A stretch of DNA of 64,000 bases from Cardiobacterium sp963553325 (GCA_963553325.1 CAUVOF010000001.1:1-64000), one strand, 5' to 3'; shown: positions 7,190 through 14,758, counted from the first letter of the stretch. The notes: generated by a model from the sequence alone, not told the origin. Made by a program: numbers and translations.

Positions 7190-7977
7190 TGAAACTGGAA
7201 CACGTAACCATCCACCGCGGTCACCTCTGCGTTGCCGACCAAATCTCGCTCGAACTGCACCCCGGCAAAAGCTACGCCGTGCTGGGGCCAAACGGCGCGG
7301 GCAAATCCTCGCTGGTGAAAACCCTCTTTGCCGAAATCCCGCACAAAGGCGTCATCCGCTACCAGGACAAAACCCTCGGCCATACCAACCACATGGCCTG
7401 GCGCAAACCCATCGGCTACATGCCGCAGGACACCGTCGTCGATGCCTCGCTGACCGCACTTGAAGTCGTGCTGCTCGGACAAATGAGCAGCCTCACCATG
7501 CGCGTCTCCGACGACCAACTGGCGCGCGCGGTCGATATGATGCACAGCCTTGGCATCGCCCACCTTGCCGAACGCGACGTTCTCGCCCTCTCCGGTGGGC
7601 AGCGGCAAATGGTGATGTTTGCGCAAGTGCTGTTGCGCGACCCGCAAATCCTCATGCTGGACGAACCGGTGAGCGCGCTCGACATGCACCACCAATGCGT
7701 CTTGCTCGAAGCAGTGCGCCACCACACGCGCGAACGCCAACTCATCACCCTGATGATATTGCACGACCTGAACCTCGCCGCGCAGTTTGCCGACGAAATC
7801 ATCCTGCTGGCGGACGCGAAAATCCAGGCGCAGGGCGTACCGCGCGACGTGCTGCAAAAAGACACCATTGAGCGCATCTACCGCGTCGAAGCCGCCGTCT
7901 TCTACGACGAAGCGCAGCGTCCGGCGGTGGTCATGCCACGCCGCGCCATCCGCGACGAAGAAGCGAAAGCGTCATAA
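7186..7977 (+). CDS. ABC transporter ATP-binding protein (FecE/BtuD type)
   Basis: The 263-residue ATPase has Walker A GPNGAGKS near residue 36, a Q-loop in GYMPQDTVV, signature LSGGQRQ, Walker B ILMLDEP and the switch-histidine segment ILHDLNLAAQFAD. This order and the HDLNxA motif are typical of the FecE/BtuD/HmuV group that drives FecCD permeases. The first ATG (7186) overlaps the permease stop; a second ATG follows at 7189. The C-terminal tail (about residue 235 on) is a short charged extension. It closes the importer operon; the next gene, pseudoazurin, is separated by repeats. Confidence 0.9.
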   Translation: MMKLEHVTIHRGHLCVADQISLELHPGKSYAVLGPNGAGKSSLVKTLFAEIPHKGVIRYQDKTLGHTNHMAWRKPIGYMPQDTVVDASLTALEVVLLGQMSSLTMRVSDDQLARAVDMMHSLGIAHLAERDVLALSGGQRQMVMFAQVLLRDPQILMLDEPVSALDMHHQCVLLEAVRHHTRERQLITLMILHDLNLAAQFADEIILLADAKIQAQGVPRDVLQKDTIERIYRVEAAVFYDEAQRPAVVMPRRAIRDEEAKAS

Positions 7978-7986
7978 CGCCGACTT

Positions 7987-8060
7987 ACCCCCTCCCCCAG
8001 TGGGGGAGGGGCAGGACATTCATGAAAAATGCGCAGCATATTTCATGAATGTCCGGGGTG
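7987..8060. repeat. GC-rich palindromic repeat with an alternative inner hairpin
   Basis: The outer arms (CCCCCTCCCCCAGTGGGGGA and GGGGTGGGGTT) match the copies at 2249, 3197 and 56484. The inner hairpin pairs GGACATTCATGAAA (8014-8027) with TTTCATGAATGTCC (8041-8054), plus ATGC/GCAT inside. Its sequence is unrelated to the inner hairpin at 3228-3259. It lies directly after the ATPase stop and may stop transcription there. Confidence 0.7.
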
Positions 8061-8104
8061 GGGTTAGCCCGCATACCTCATTACTGATTCACTAACCCAA
8101 CCCA

Positions 8105-8139
8105 TTTACATACACCAATCCCGCTACCCTGTATGTAAA
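8105..8139. repeat. TACATACA hairpin repeat, copy 3
   Basis: TACATACA (8107-8114) pairs with TGTATGTA (8130-8137). The loop is CCAATCCCGCTACCC, differing from copies 1 and 2 in the first half but keeping CCGCTACCC. It lies 30 bases upstream of the pseudoazurin start. Confidence 0.7.
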
Positions 8140-8169
8140 ACCAAACACCCACAACCCACGGAGCAAACC

Positions 8170-8703
8170 ATGAAAAAAAACCTCATCCTCACCGCCGCCC
8201 TGCTTGCCAGCGCCGCCTATGCCGCCGAGCACGAAATCAAAATGCTCGACATTGGCAGCGACAAAGCGCCGATGGTCTTTGAGCCCGCGGTGCTGAAAAT
8301 CGCCCCGGGCGACACCGTCACCTTCGTGCCGACCAACAAAGGGCACAACGTCGAAAGCAAAGTCATCCCCGAAGGCGCGGAAGCCTTCAAAAGCGAACTC
8401 GACGAAAAATACAGCGTCAAACTCGACAAAGAAGGCGTCTATGTCTATGTCTGCCCGCCGCACAGCATGATGAACATGGCAGGCGTCATCCAGGTGGGCG
8501 AGGCGACCAACATGGAAGCGGTGCAAAAAGCGCTGCCCAAACTGGAACGCCGCGCGATGAGCAACAAAGGCCGCCTCACCAAATACGTCGAAGAACTGGC
8601 AAACGCCCCCGCCGCTGACGCCAAAGCGGCAGAAGAAAAACCCGCCGAGGCAACAACCGCCGACGTCAAACCCGCCGAAAACAGCGAAACCCCGGCGAAA
8701 TAA
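8170..8703 (+). CDS. Pseudoazurin-type blue copper protein with an Ala/Glu/Pro-rich tail
   Basis: The 177-residue protein has a Sec signal cut after about residue 18 (LLASAAYA) and a cupredoxin domain with all type 1 copper ligands: His59 (KGHNVE), Cys95 and His98 (YVCPPHSM) and Met103. Spacing fits pseudoazurin, a periplasmic electron carrier, commonly donating to copper nitrite reductase or related oxidases. From about residue 143 there is a low-complexity tail (AADAKAAEEKPAEATTADVK) absent from classical pseudoazurins and similar in composition to the azurin arm at 26140-26247. No partner reductase is in the window. Being next to a copper-receptor-like gene is suggestive. Ribosome site GGAG. 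Confidence 0.9.
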   Translation: MKKNLILTAALLASAAYAAEHEIKMLDIGSDKAPMVFEPAVLKIAPGDTVTFVPTNKGHNVESKVIPEGAEAFKSELDEKYSVKLDKEGVYVYVCPPHSMMNMAGVIQVGEATNMEAVQKALPKLERRAMSNKGRLTKYVEELANAPAADAKAAEEKPAEATTADVKPAENSETPAK

Positions 8704-8719
8704 GCCGTACCCGCCCATA

Positions 8720-8748
8720 AAAAAGCCGGACGTCGTGTCCGGCTTTTT
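8720..8748. terminator. Bidirectional terminator between pseudoazurin and lepB
   Basis: A 12-bp stem (AAAAAGCCGGAC with GTCCGGCTTTTT) closes a 5-nt loop, with T-runs in both directions. It serves the converging pseudoazurin and lepB transcripts. Confidence 0.85.
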
Positions 8749-8768
8749 CGTGGCGCTGTAGACAGCTT

Positions 8769-9815
8769 TTAGCGGATGCTTTTGCCGATGTGGTTGCAGT
8801 CGCCTTTGCCGAGAACGCAGTTGCTGTTCATCCAGATGAAGGTGGCTTTGCCAGCGAGGTGGTCTTCCGGGACGAAACCCCAGGCGCGGCTGTCTTCGCT
8901 GTCGTCGCGGTTGTCGCCCATGACGAAGTAGTGTCCCGCCGGCACGGTAACGCTGCCTTCGACCATGCCGGGGCGGGTGTTGGTATGTTCGGGGTAGAGT
9001 TGGACGCGGTGTTTGCCGTAGCCAGTCAGGGTTTCTTCGTAGATGGCGGCAGGGATTCGGTAGCTGCGCTCGCCGTAGTTACGCAGGATTTCGCGCGTCT
9101 CGCCGGTGGCGGTCATCGGCTGTTCTTCGCCGTTGATCCAAACGTGATCGCGTTCGTAGCGGATGTGGTCGCCGGGCAGGCCGATAACGCGCTTGATGTA
9201 GTGCAGGTCGGGGTTTTGCGGGTAGCGGAAGACGATGACATCGCCGCGCTGCACGTCGCCAATCGGGATGATGGTCGTGCGCAGCACGGGCAGTTTGATG
9301 CCGTAGCTGTATTTGCTGGTGATGATGAAGTCGCCGTCGTAGAGGTTCGGCTCCATCGAACCAGAGGGGATGCGGAACGGCTCCCACAGGAAGGAGCGGA
9401 TGAACCAAACGATAAACAGCACCCAAAACATGCCGCTGAAGAATTCGATGGCTCTTTCTTTGGGGTAAACGGGGTGGGTAATCCAGTAAAGTTCGTTGCC
9501 TTTGAGGCGCTCTTGTTGGGTGAGTTTGTGCTGGGCGCGGTCGAAGGCGTTTTGCAGGCGGCGCGGCACGCCTTTGCCGCTTTGGACGATGGTGGCGAGG
9601 CGGTTGGCGTAGGTGATGCGGTCTTCTTGGGTTTCAACGCCGCGCTTGAAGGTGCGGTAGAGGTGGCGGCGCATTTTGCGGTAACTGAAGCTATCGACGA
9701 GGTAGAAAAGGAAGCAGAGGACGACGGTCAGGGTGAGGATGAGCTCAAAGTGGGTCATGAATCCACTCATGGTGTCTTGAATGAATTCGCTGATGGTGCG
9801 CCAAAGGTTCTTCAT
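8769..9815 (-). CDS. lepB: Signal peptidase I
   Basis: The 348-residue membrane protease cleaves Sec and Tat signal peptides on the periplasmic face. Two N-terminal membrane segments (about 22-41 and 127-145) are followed by the catalytic serine in PSGSMEP (Ser153), box C/D residues with the catalytic lysine in HYIKRVIGLPGD (Lys208), and MGDNRDDSEDSRAWG near the C-terminus. All catalytic motifs are intact. It follows lepA by 13 bases on the same strand, the usual lepA-lepB order; rnc and era, often next, lie elsewhere in this window (22055 and 59260). Confidence 0.96.
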   Translation of the reverse strand: MKNLWRTISEFIQDTMSGFMTHFELILTLTVVLCFLFYLVDSFSYRKMRRHLYRTFKRGVETQEDRITYANRLATIVQSGKGVPRRLQNAFDRAQHKLTQQERLKGNELYWITHPVYPKERAIEFFSGMFWVLFIVWFIRSFLWEPFRIPSGSMEPNLYDGDFIITSKYSYGIKLPVLRTTIIPIGDVQRGDVIVFRYPQNPDLHYIKRVIGLPGDHIRYERDHVWINGEEQPMTATGETREILRNYGERSYRIPAAIYEETLTGYGKHRVQLYPEHTNTRPGMVEGSVTVPAGHYFVMGDNRDDSEDSRAWGFVPEDHLAGKATFIWMNSNCVLGKGDCNHIGKSIR

Positions 9816-9828
9816 GTGCGGTTTTTCC

Positions 9829-11634
9829 TTAGTTGCTGTTGTTATCGACTTTGAGGACGGCGAGGAAGGCTTCTTGCGGGATTTCGACGCTGCCGACTTG
9901 TTTCATCCGTTTTTTGCCGGCTTTTTGTTTTTCCAGCAGCTTGCGTTTGCGCGAGACGTCGCCGCCGTAGCATTTGGCGAGGACGTTTTTGCGCAGCGCC
10001 TTGACGGTGGAGCGGGCGATGATTTGGTTGCCTATTGCCGCCTGGATGGCAACTTCAAACATTTGCCGCGGGATAAGCTCGCGCATGCGCTCAACCAGGT
10101 CGCGACCGCGCGATTGCGCGTGTTCGCGGTGGATGATGATGGAAAGCGAATCGACTTTGTCGCCGTTGATGAGGACGTCGAGGCGGACGAGGTTCGCCGG
10201 GTCGAAGCGGCGGAATTCGTAGTCAAAGGAGGCAAAGCCGCGCGACACGGATTTGAGGCGGTCGAAGAAGTCCAGCACCACTTCGCTCATCGGCATTTCA
10301 AAGCGCAGTTGTACTTGGTTGCCGGCAAATTGCATGTCTTTCTGCACGCCGCGTTTTTCGATGCACAGGCCGATGACCGCGCCGAGGTAGTCTTTCGGCA
10401 CGAGGATGTTGGCGAGGATAATCGGTTCGCGGATTTCGGCGATGTGGTTGGTTGGCGGCAGTTTGCTGGGGTTGTCGATGTGCAGCGTTTCGCCCGCGGT
10501 GGTTTCGACTTCATAGACGACGGTCGGCGCGGTGGTGATGAGGTCAAGGTCGTATTCGCGCTCCAGCCGCTCCTGGATGATTTCCATGTGCAGCATGCCG
10601 AGGAAGCCACAGCGGAAACCAAAACCGAGTGCCTGCGAGGTTTCCGGTTCGTAAAAGAGTGAGGCGTCGTTTAGGCGCAGTTTGGCGAGCGCTTCGCGCA
10701 GGTCTTCGTAGTCGTCCGATTCCACGGGAAACAGTCCGGCGAAGACGCGCGGCTGTACTTTTTGGAAACCGGGCAGGCGTTCGGCGGTGGGGCGAGCGGC
10801 ATCGGTCAGGGTGTCGCCCACCGGCGCGCCGTTGATGTCCTTGATGCCGGCGATGACAAAGCCGACTTCTCCGGCGCGCAGTTCGCTGCGGTCTTGCGCC
10901 TTCGGGGTGAAGATGCCGAGTTTGGTGATGAGGTGCTCATCGCCGCTGCTCATGACGCGCATTTTCTGCTTGACCTTGAGCGTGCCGTCGAAAACGCGCA
11001 CCAGCGAGACGACGCCGACGTAGCTGTCAAACCACGAGTCGATGATGAGCGCTTTCACCGGCGCGTCCGGGTCGCCGCTTGGCGCCGGAATTTTTTCGAT
11101 AATTTGCTCCAGCAGGTCGGCGATGCCTTCGCCGGTTTTCGCGCTGACTTTCAAGGTTTCGGACGTATCCAGGCCGATGATTTCTTCGATTTCTTCCATC
11201 ACCCGCTCCGGTTCGGCAGAGGGCAGGTCGATTTTGTTCAAAACGGGCAGGACTTCGAGATTCTGCTCAATCGCGGTGTAGCAGTTCGCAACAGATTGCG
11301 CTTCCACGCCCTGCGCCGCGTCCACTACCAGCAACGCGCCCTCGCAGGCATAAAGCGAGCGCGACACTTCGTAAGAGAAATCGACGTGGCCGGGGGTGTC
11401 GATGAAGTTGAACTGGTAGGTCTGCCCGTCGCGCTTTGAGGTGTAGTTGAGCGAGACGCTCTGCGCCTTGATGGTGATGCCGCGCTCGCGCTCCAAATCC
11501 ATGGAATCCAGCACCTGCGCTGCCATTTCGCGCTCGGAGAGGCCACCGCACATTTGGATGAAGCGATCGGAGAGGGTGGATTTGCCGTGGTCGATGTGGG
11601 CGATGATGGAGAAATTGCGGATGCGCTCAAGCAT
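9829..11634 (-). CDS. lepA: Elongation factor 4 (LepA)
   Basis: The 601-residue translational GTPase acts on the ribosome and can back-translocate tRNAs. The G domain shows AHIDHGKSTL (P-loop, about residue 12), the DTPGHVDF G3 motif, NKIDLP (G4) and SAKTGEG (G5 region). EF-G-like domains and the LepA-specific C-terminal domain with the basic end follow (KCYGGDVSRKRKLLEKQKAG). Length matches the family. It is the first gene of a lepA-lepB operon. A promoter-like sequence lies at 11668-11696. Confidence 0.97.
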   Translation of the reverse strand: MLERIRNFSIIAHIDHGKSTLSDRFIQMCGGLSEREMAAQVLDSMDLERERGITIKAQSVSLNYTSKRDGQTYQFNFIDTPGHVDFSYEVSRSLYACEGALLVVDAAQGVEAQSVANCYTAIEQNLEVLPVLNKIDLPSAEPERVMEEIEEIIGLDTSETLKVSAKTGEGIADLLEQIIEKIPAPSGDPDAPVKALIIDSWFDSYVGVVSLVRVFDGTLKVKQKMRVMSSGDEHLITKLGIFTPKAQDRSELRAGEVGFVIAGIKDINGAPVGDTLTDAARPTAERLPGFQKVQPRVFAGLFPVESDDYEDLREALAKLRLNDASLFYEPETSQALGFGFRCGFLGMLHMEIIQERLEREYDLDLITTAPTVVYEVETTAGETLHIDNPSKLPPTNHIAEIREPIILANILVPKDYLGAVIGLCIEKRGVQKDMQFAGNQVQLRFEMPMSEVVLDFFDRLKSVSRGFASFDYEFRRFDPANLVRLDVLINGDKVDSLSIIIHREHAQSRGRDLVERMRELIPRQMFEVAIQAAIGNQIIARSTVKALRKNVLAKCYGGDVSRKRKLLEKQKAGKKRMKQVGSVEIPQEAFLAVLKVDNNSN

Positions 11635-11667
11635 GGGCTGTCAAGGGGGCTGGTGGAAAGGGGCGGC

Positions 11668-11696
11668 ATTATATAGCAATCGCTTGTCCGTGTTAC
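11668..11696 (-). promoter_or_regulatory. Candidate sigma70 promoter of lepA-lepB
   Basis: On the minus strand GTAACA is followed after 17 bases by a perfect TATAAT, about 33 bases upstream of the lepA ATG. The -35 element is weak (4 of 6). Confidence 0.45.
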
Positions 11697-11708
11697 GCAT
11701 CGCTACCA

Positions 11709-11732
11709 TACGGAATACAATAATGTTTCGTA
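11709..11732 (+). promoter_or_regulatory. Candidate HigA operator and -10 element of higBA
   Basis: TACGGAA (11709-11715) and TTTCGTA (11726-11732) form an imperfect inverted repeat around TACAATAATG. The TACAAT (11716-11721) could be the -10 box, so a bound antitoxin would block transcription. The -35 (TTACGC, 17 bases upstream) is poor. Autoregulation by HigA is known for the family; this site is inferred. Confidence 0.4.
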
Positions 11733-11751
11733 GAAATTGGGTTGTATCTGA

Positions 11752-12027
11752 ATGATTGAATCTTTTGCGGATAAAGACACAGAGGATTTTTACCGAGGTG
11801 TTTTTATCAAGAAATTGCAAAATATCGCCGCTGTCGCCGCACGAAAATTGGCGATGTTGGCTGCGGCAGAGAGTCTTGACGATTTACGTGTTCCGCCCGG
11901 CAATCGCTTGGAATTACTTAAAGGCGACCGTAGCGGTCAATACAGTATCCGCATCAATGATCAATATCGCATTTGTTTCCGTTGGAATAACGGCGCATAT
12001 GATGTGGAAATCGTCGATTATCATTAA
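11752..12027 (+). CDS. higB: HigB-type RelE/ParE-fold toxin
   Basis: The 91-residue protein matches the host-inhibition HigB toxin family: IESFADKDTEDFYRG at the start, LAAAESLDDLRVPPGNRLE in the middle and GQYSIRINDQYRICFRW near the end, which carries the basic and aromatic residues of the RNase site. Such toxins cleave mRNA on the ribosome. It precedes a HigA-like antitoxin by 16 bases, the normal toxin-first higBA order. The module sits between lepA and a terminator in an otherwise housekeeping stretch, consistent with a mobile addiction cassette. Confidence 0.9.
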   Translation: MIESFADKDTEDFYRGVFIKKLQNIAAVAARKLAMLAAAESLDDLRVPPGNRLELLKGDRSGQYSIRINDQYRICFRWNNGAYDVEIVDYH

Positions 12028-12043
12028 TTATGGGAGATGAGAG

Positions 12044-12349
12044 ATGAATAATGAAAACGGGATGCGCGCCATCCATCCGGGTGAAATCTTGCGTGAGGAA
12101 TTCCTTATGCCGCTGCATATTACGATAGATATGTTGGCGGCTGCCCTGCACATTCCATTCGCCCGTGTTGCAGCGATTGTCGCGGAAGAAGGCAATATCA
12201 CCCCAGACATTGCTTTGCGCCTCGCCCGCTATTTCGGCACAACGGTTAATTTTTGGCTCAATTTGCAAACTGCGCACGATATTAAAATTGCCTTGCGCAC
12301 CTTCGATGCCAATGAAATTGCGCCTTACGCTGCAATGGCGGAGAGTTAA
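12044..12349 (+). CDS. higA: HigA-type XRE-family antitoxin
   Basis: The 101-residue protein carries an XRE helix-turn-helix. RAIHPGEILREEFLMPLHIT is the usual HigA start, followed by LAAALHIPFARVAAIVAEEG (DNA-binding helices) and LARYFGTTVNFWLNLQTAHD, the hallmark after the HTH. It should bind HigB and repress the operon through a site upstream of higB. An AGATGAGAGATG stretch supplies the ribosome site. Confidence 0.92.
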   Translation: MNNENGMRAIHPGEILREEFLMPLHITIDMLAAALHIPFARVAAIVAEEGNITPDIALRLARYFGTTVNFWLNLQTAHDIKIALRTFDANEIAPYAAMAES

Positions 12350-12384
12350 AAGCAGGATTGTGACAGGGGGGGATGTTCAATTGT

Positions 12385-12408
12385 AAAGGGCCGCAAGCGC
12401 GGCCCTTT
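12385..12408. terminator. Bidirectional terminator after higA and the lipoprotein gene
   Basis: A perfect 10-bp stem (AAAGGGCCGC with GCGGCCCTTT) closes an AAGC loop. It lies between the converging higA and 12420 lipoprotein genes. Confidence 0.8.
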
Positions 12409-12419
12409 CTGTTTGGATG

Positions 12420-13184
12420 TTAGTCGCGGATGGCGCCGAAGCTGCCACGCAGTTCTTGTTTGTTGTCGTGGAAGACGCCGCCCATTTCGCGGGCATTTTT
12501 GCCGTAGAAATGGCCGCTAGTGCTGACGTTTTTGCCTTCGCTGTAGAAGGCATTGCCGCTGATGCGCGCATCGATATTGACCGGGTCAAAGCGGATGGCG
12601 CTATCGCGTTCCGGGCTGATGCGGCCAGAGACGGTGCGGTTGCTAAAATTGACGTTGAAATCGGCATCGGCAGCGGTGGTGATGCCATCGCGGCCAACGG
12701 CGGCGTCGCCTTCATAGCGGGCGCTGCCGCTGGTCGGCATATTTTGGGTGAATGCGCCCTGGCTGAAGACGTAATCTATGCCGCCGTGGGTGATGTAGCC
12801 AAAGCGGCTGTTTTTGTAGTTATCGCCGCTGATGAGGTAGTTTTTGTAGCTGATGCCCTCCACGGTTGCGCCTTGTGTTTTGAGTTTGGGAAGGCCGCCA
12901 ACATAGATGCCGACTTGCCGCGCGGGCAGTGTTTTGCCGTCGATACGCAGGGTGCCGAGGTCGTCGCCGTTGAGCGCTTCTAAGTCGCGGTTGTCGGTAC
13001 GGCTGCGGCTGCTGGCGACGGTATAGGCGGTGCCGTGATATGCCTGGCGCTGGTCATATTGGCGGTCGTCAATGCGGGAACGCCCCGGGTCAGAGGGCAG
13101 GCGGTCGTCTTTGTCTTTATCGCCGCCGCAGGCGGCAAGCAGTAGCGCGGTGCAGATAGCGAGGGTAACGGTTTGTTTTTTCAT
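12420..13184 (-). CDS. TbpB-like surface lipoprotein, paralogue 1
   Basis: The 254-residue protein begins with a lipoprotein signal ending LLAACGG (lipobox Cys near residue 18) and a short Asp/Arg-rich linker. It ends with an eight-strand barrel-like domain as in the C-lobe of transferrin-binding protein B and factor-H-binding proteins: NKQELRGSFGAIRD at the end, preceded by GHFYGKNAREMGGVF. It is clearly paralogous to the gene at 13435 (SYKNYLISGDNYKNSRFGY versus SYKQFVVSGSNYKNSKFGY). Family members bind host proteins or haem and reach the surface through Slam. No Slam gene is present here. The start at 13184 is set by the signal peptide and an upstream AGGAG. Confidence 0.8.
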   Translation of the reverse strand: MKKQTVTLAICTALLLAACGGDKDKDDRLPSDPGRSRIDDRQYDQRQAYHGTAYTVASSRSRTDNRDLEALNGDDLGTLRIDGKTLPARQVGIYVGGLPKLKTQGATVEGISYKNYLISGDNYKNSRFGYITHGGIDYVFSQGAFTQNMPTSGSARYEGDAAVGRDGITTAADADFNVNFSNRTVSGRISPERDSAIRFDPVNIDARISGNAFYSEGKNVSTSGHFYGKNAREMGGVFHDNKQELRGSFGAIRD

Positions 13185-13291
13185 GGGGTTTCTCCTGATT
13201 GGAAGGGCAATGTTGTTGTGCTGCGACAACGTCGCCATTATCCGTTTTGCCACATGAAGGTTTTATGTCCCGCCAGGTTACGGTTATGAAA

Positions 13292-13313
13292 AAAGGCTGC
13301 GGATGCAGCCTTT
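13292..13313. terminator. Terminator hairpin between the two lipoprotein paralogues
   Basis: AAAGGCTGC pairs with GCAGCCTTT around GGAT, with an A-run upstream on the plus strand (T-run for minus-strand transcripts). It most likely ends the transcript of the 13435 gene, from which it is separated by a MITE. Confidence 0.65.
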
Positions 13314-13321
13314 GTTATGCG

Positions 13322-13429
13322 TATAGCGATACACCGAAAGTTTCAGACAAGGCGCGTCGCCGAAGACAGTACGCATTTGTACGGCGAGGCGACGCAACAC
13401 CGTATGAAGCTTTCGGTGGATTGCCTATA
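13322..13429. mobile_element. MITE-like 108-bp element, copy 2
   Basis: The ends are TATAGCGATACACCGAAAG and an imperfect complement (CTTTCGGTGGATTGCCTATA). The centre GACAGTACGCATTTGTACGG is identical to copy 1 at 3344-3450. The inner arms are GCGTCGCC/GGCGACGC where copy 1 has GCGCTGTC/GACAGCGC, so each copy keeps self-complementarity. It lies five bases after the stop of the 13435 lipoprotein gene and before its terminator. Confidence 0.75.
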
Positions 13430-13434
13430 CGGGG

Positions 13435-14310
13435 TTAGTTGGTGCGAATGGCGCCATAGCTGCCGGAAAGCACTTGCGTGCTGTCCTGGAAGATGCCACC
13501 GAGTTCGCGCGCATTGTCGCCGTAGAAACTGCCAGTGGTTTTTACCGTGGCGTCGTCTTTGCTGCTGAAGTGGTTGCCGTTGATGCTGGCGGCGATGTCG
13601 ATGGGGTTGAACTTCAGGTTGCTTTGCGCGTTTTGCGTAATTTTGCCAGTCAGGGTTTTTGCCCCGAAATCGGCGCTGAAGTTGGCAACGGCGGTATCAA
13701 CAACGGCTGCCCGGCCAACGGCGGCGGCACCGCTATATTTGACCACGCCACTTGCCGGCATGTTGGCGGTAAGCGCGCCCTGGCTGAAGATGTAATCGTC
13801 GGTGCCGTCATTGACGTAGCCAAATTTGCTGTTTTTGTAGTTGCTGCCGCTGACCACAAATTGTTTGTAGCTGGTATTGCCGATGACCGCGCCGCGGATG
13901 GAATTGATGTTGCCTTGGTTAAGGTTGGGCAGTTGTAGCGGCAGTTGTTTGCCGGCAAGGTTCAGGATGGCAAGGTCATCGCTGCTGACGTCTTTCGCTT
14001 CAGCGAGGCTTTTCGGCTGCTGACCAAGCGGTACGATGAAGGCTTTGCCTTGATAGGCGGCTTTTGGCTTTTCTTTGTCTTTGTCGCCCTGGTTGGTAGG
14101 CGGTGGGATGAGGTCGCTGCTGCCGTCGGGGTTTCTGCCGTTGTTGTTGCCGGGGTCGGTGGGCGTTTCTTCTTTTCCGGGGGCGATGGGGGTGGCGCCG
14201 TTGTTGTTGGGTTTTTGAGGGTCAGCGGGGCTGTCGTTGTCGCTGCCACTGCCACCACAGGCGGCAAGTAACAGGGTGGCAATGGTCAGTCCCAATACGT
14301 GTTTTTTCAT
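13435..14310 (-). CDS. TbpB-like surface lipoprotein, paralogue 2
   Basis: The 291-residue lipoprotein has a lipobox (LLLAACGG, Cys about residue 19), then a long disordered Asn/Pro/Asp/Lys-rich linker to about residue 84, then the same barrel-like C-terminal domain as paralogue 1: GSFYGDNARELGGIF followed by STQVLSGSYGAIRTN. The long linker fits a protein extended from the outer membrane surface. Homology to the TbpB/fHbp barrel class is by motif only; the ligand is unknown. The two paralogues probably arose by tandem duplication and now have separate terminators. Confidence 0.8.
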   Translation of the reverse strand: MKKHVLGLTIATLLLAACGGSGSDNDSPADPQKPNNNGATPIAPGKEETPTDPGNNNGRNPDGSSDLIPPPTNQGDKDKEKPKAAYQGKAFIVPLGQQPKSLAEAKDVSSDDLAILNLAGKQLPLQLPNLNQGNINSIRGAVIGNTSYKQFVVSGSNYKNSKFGYVNDGTDDYIFSQGALTANMPASGVVKYSGAAAVGRAAVVDTAVANFSADFGAKTLTGKITQNAQSNLKFNPIDIAASINGNHFSSKDDATVKTTGSFYGDNARELGGIFQDSTQVLSGSYGAIRTN

Positions 14311-14412
14311 GTGTTTTCTCCATTTTCAACGTGAATGCCGTCGCAAGGTGGCCACGGGGGCATTATGGCGGGCGGGCGGGGTAAAAAGCCACGACCACCT
14401 ATCCGAGGTAAA

Positions 14413-14439
14413 GAAAACCGCCTGCAAGAGGCGGTTTTC
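14413..14439. terminator. Terminator of the OsmB-like lipoprotein gene
   Basis: An 11-bp stem (GAAAACCGCCT with AGGCGGTTTTC) closes a 5-nt loop just downstream of the minus-strand gene at 14457. Confidence 0.75.
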
Positions 14440-14456
14440 TAGCGTGAGGCGGCAGA

Positions 14457-14660
14457 TTAGCGAACCTGGCTGCCGATGACGCCACCCAGCGCTGCGCCAC
14501 CGAGGATAGCGCCGGTGTCCCCGCCAATCATGCTACCAGCTGCGCCACCAACCGCTGCGCCAATGGCGGTATTGCGTTGGGTGGTGTTGAGGCCGTTGCA
14601 AGCAGCGAGCGAAGCGCCGAGGGTGAGTAGTAGGATGGTTTTGCCAATTACGGTTTTCAT
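14457..14660 (-). CDS. Small glycine-zipper lipoprotein, OsmB/SmpA-zipper type
   Basis: The 67-residue protein has a lipoprotein signal (LLTLGASLAACNG, Cys near residue 21) followed by a glycine-zipper segment (TAIGAAVGGAAGSMIGGDTG) that can form a membrane-inserted helix pair. OsmB-like proteins are small, often osmotically or stress-induced outer-membrane lipoproteins. Assignment rests on the lipobox and zipper; the exact orthologue is not claimed. Confidence 0.75.
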   Translation of the reverse strand: MKTVIGKTILLLTLGASLAACNGLNTTQRNTAIGAAVGGAAGSMIGGDTGAILGGAALGGVIGSQVR

Positions 14661-14758
14661 GGGAGTCTCCTGTGAGTCAGCACTTTTGTGCGCGCGCAGT
14701 ATGGCATGGTCGGGGTGTTTTTCTTCTGAACAAAGCCTTACTGTCCGGCAAGTTGTCT

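Noticed and set aside
8790..9854. Long plus-strand open frame opposite lepB
   Set aside because: The minus strand encodes signal peptidase I with all catalytic motifs; the opposite frame is Val/Ala/Phe-rich shadow.
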